From Carallia brachiata (taxonomy: Eukaryota; Streptophyta; Magnoliopsida; Malpighiales; Rhizophoraceae), in NCBI GenBank assembly GCA_021464245.1, contig JADCRB010000002.1:5658014-5722013 (forward strand): a DNA stretch of 64,000 nt. The letters are read 5' to 3'. The notes beneath the pieces are model-generated. The model saw only the letters and a list, made by a program, of their open reading frames with translations. It did not search any database and was not told the origin of the DNA. This document shows, piece after piece, positions 61,861 to 64,000 of this stretch. Each line of letters opens with the position of its first letter. Positions within the stretch are counted from its first letter, which is position 1. The translations under genes and the position numbers were made by a program.

Positions 61861-62189
61861 TTACAACGGACAGCTCGGTTTAACTTATAAAATTAATAAC
61901 TGACATACATGTAATAAATTTTTTTTTTAGTTAAAAAAAATACAAAGGCGCTTTAATTCAAAGATAGGCGGAAGCTTAAAAGCTACAAGTAAATCTTTTA
62001 ATTAGTAAGCTCATAAATCTTTTAATTAGTGCTTGGTGGGTATATTTTCAACAAACAGTGACGAGGAAAGAAGATTACAAGTTTTGAAACTCAACAATTT
62101 ACAAACTTTTCATCACAAGAAAACTTAGAAAAAAATTTTGGCGAAAACAAGCAGGCTAAATTTGTTTGTATATGTATATATGACTACTG

Positions 62190-63025
62190 TTGAGAGAACT
62201 GAAACGGACCGGTCGATTCAATTAAAAAAATTGGGAACTGGGCATTAAATCAGTCTGGTTAATTTTAAAAAATCGTTGATTTAAAGAACCGACCAAGAAT
62301 AAGGTAAACCGACTGGTTGAATTAAGAACTAGAGAACCAGTCCGGTTTTTCCGTTCACAATAGTTTGGTTCAAAGAGGAAAAAAAAACAACAAAAAATAA
62401 AAAAAATATTAATAAATGCCAACATACTTTAGTCAAAATTAATTAATATTTTATATTATTAAGTATCTACATATCTATTTTTTCTCAAAATTTATTAATA
62501 TATTTTAATTTTTTAAAATAATTAATAGATTACTATTTTGAAAAGTAATTAACATGTTTATATTTTATCAAATATATTCAATATTTTACAAATATAAAAA
62601 TGATATATTTTTAAAAATAAATTAAATGAGTTATAAATATTCAACGATTATTTTTTGAAATATATATTAAAATATATTATAAAAATATAAATTTATAAAT
62701 TATAAGATAAGATTAATAAGTTTTCATTTCAGAATAAATTATAAATTTTATATATTAACGTTACAAATATAAGTATTATATATCTATCTATATATATATA
62801 TATATATATAATATATATATATATAATATTATAATATTACATTTTAAATATTAATATATTAAATAAATATACATAATTATTTAAATTTTATATATTTAAT
62901 ATTAAATATTAATTTTACCAGTTTAACTACGATTAATTCGATTAAACTTTAAATTTCTCAAATTTTCAATTCAATAATCGATTCAATTTTTAAAACTTCC
63001 ACAATCGGTTTTTCCACATCCAATT
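62190..63025. mobile_element. Decayed hAT derivative related to the 15979-16705 element
   Basis: The left part has cggaccggtcgattca and repeated accggtt-like strings; the right part (tatttaatattaaatatta, then tttaccagtttaac and aataatcgattcaattttt) aligns in order with 16580-16690. The core is AT-rich with a TA microsatellite. No transposase is left, and no clean target duplication was found, so the borders are approximate. Confidence 0.65.
62785..62826. repeat. TA microsatellite
   Basis: An interrupted TA run inside the decayed hAT derivative. Confidence 0.85.
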
Positions 63026-63781
63026 ATTGCAGTTTTCAAAAAACAAAGACTATTAGTCTTTCTTCCTTCAAAATTTTGGCGGTGAAGGTCCCCACAGATT
63101 GAATTGAACAGTTTTTGACCCATTGAATTGGATGTGAACATCCTAATAAAGACGAGACCTTACTAAAGTTAGGTCTCTTTTTTTTTAACTATAAAAAAAA
63201 TTTGTTATTAATATATAAGTTATTGTATTAGTACCATGCACACATAATTAAATTGGCAATCGAAAGAGAACATTGCCTCCATAACACAATCGTTAAGACT
63301 CAATTTTAAGTCAAATATTAAAAAATATACTAAATTATCACTAAATTATCACTTCAAATTATTACGAAAGTTAAGTTTAGCGGTGACTGTTTAGTTTTCG
63401 TATGCAGGGATGATTCTTTTGCCTTCTTTGTGGTTCCGTATTAACTGTAGGCTTAGCTGTGGGCTCATGGGCTAATAGTAGCGATCACTGTAGGCTATAT
63501 TGGGAAGCCATTTTTTCTTAAAATGTTTTCTTAGGTTTCATTTTGTTTGTCTGTCTATTTAATTTAATTAGTATAAAAGAAAAACTCTAATCCTTGTTAC
63601 AATATGACACCACTGCACTTTCTTTTTTGAATTTTTTTATAATTTTTAAATTATTTTAAATTAAAATATAGTATAATTATTGATTATTATTAAAAACAAA
63701 ATTGAACATTTATTCAAATTCGAAAACAACCTTTACTATTGTTAATGAATAATAACAAGAAGAACCGTTACAATTGGGAGC

Positions 63782-64000
63782 AATTGATGACTGTAATTGT
63801 AAATACTACCGCCAATTATTTCACTAATTACAATTAAATATTATATAAATTTTTTAATACACTACAATTACAATTGAATGCCAATAATTGTAAATTTGTA
63901 ATTCATAAATTTTGAATTACTTTTGATAGTTATTGATGACTATAATTAAAGACACTTCCTCCAATAATTCTATATAAATATAATATAAATTCTTGAATGC
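63782..64000. repeat. Diverged tandem repeat running off the window
   Basis: Two units start attgatgactgtaatt (about 63782) and attgatgactataatt (about 63928). Both continue through an AT-rich stretch to ttaatac / ttgaatgc. The period is about 146 bp and the second unit reaches the window end. Confidence 0.6.

Larger units (their letters stand above)
60526..64000. other. AT-rich repeat spacer to the window end
   Basis: No gene is recognised. It includes an old repeat near 60800-61150 with TTCGGTT/AACCGA strings, a 73 bp-spaced duplication (gtgaacactcttaata near 61181 and gtgaatattcttaata near 61254), a SINE-like stretch, an hAT-derived element with a TA microsatellite, and a tandem repeat that runs off the end. 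Confidence 0.5.

Overview
The window is nuclear DNA from a flowering plant. Genes carry GT-AG introns and long AT-rich spacers, and every recognisable protein has a close Arabidopsis relative, so a eudicot (probably a rosid) fits; the species cannot be named from the sequence. Eight host protein genes can be placed to exon level: a TGA9/TGA10-type bZIP factor (minus), an At1g67190-type F-box/LRR protein (minus), a TMN5-type TM9 protein (plus), ribosomal protein L10a/uL1 (plus), a papain-like cysteine protease (minus), a SEC23D-type COPII coat protein (plus), a LIF2-like three-RRM protein (plus) and an NF-YB11/DPB4-type histone-fold protein (minus).

Layout: 1-9.5 kb, the 11-exon TGA gene with a 2.2 kb last intron; 9.5-13.3 kb, its upstream spacer; 13.3-15.5 kb, the F-box gene and its leader intron; 15.5-19.7 kb, AT-rich spacer with a 727 bp non-autonomous hAT element; 19.7-28.3 kb, TMN5 then RPL10A; 28.3-43.3 kb, a repeat-rich interval with a protease gene, a protease relic, a Mutator-like MITE and a near-complete 4.3 kb hAT transposon; 43.5-60.5 kb, SEC23D, the LIF2-like gene and NF-YB11; 60.5-64 kb, AT-rich repeats. 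The trio TGA9-TMN5-RPL10A matches the Arabidopsis At1g08320-At1g08350-At1g08360 neighbourhood, and SEC23D-NF-YB11 matches At2g27460-At2g27470, so two ancestral blocks are joined here across the repeat-rich middle (locus numbers are from memory).

A recurring feature is loss of one or two bases in short homopolymers inside otherwise well-conserved exons: the TGA gene, the F-box gene (twice), TMN5 (twice), the hAT transposase (twice) and possibly the NF-YB11 tail. Splice phases show the exons are short by exactly these bases. This looks more like homopolymer undercalling in the assembly than real gene death. RPL10A, SEC23D, the LIF2-like gene and the protease read through cleanly.

I found no new multigene system. 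The most informative non-gene findings are a hAT transposon with a perfect 8 bp target duplication and a deletion derivative with its own perfect duplication, two copies of a roughly 500 bp Mutator-type MITE (one inside a SEC23D intron), a short tRNA-derived SINE with a 16 bp target duplication, a duplicated protease fragment, and promoter motifs that fit the neighbouring genes: a telo box with site II motifs at RPL10A, an E2F site at NF-YB11, and a cluster of ACGT/UPRE-like sites at SEC23D.
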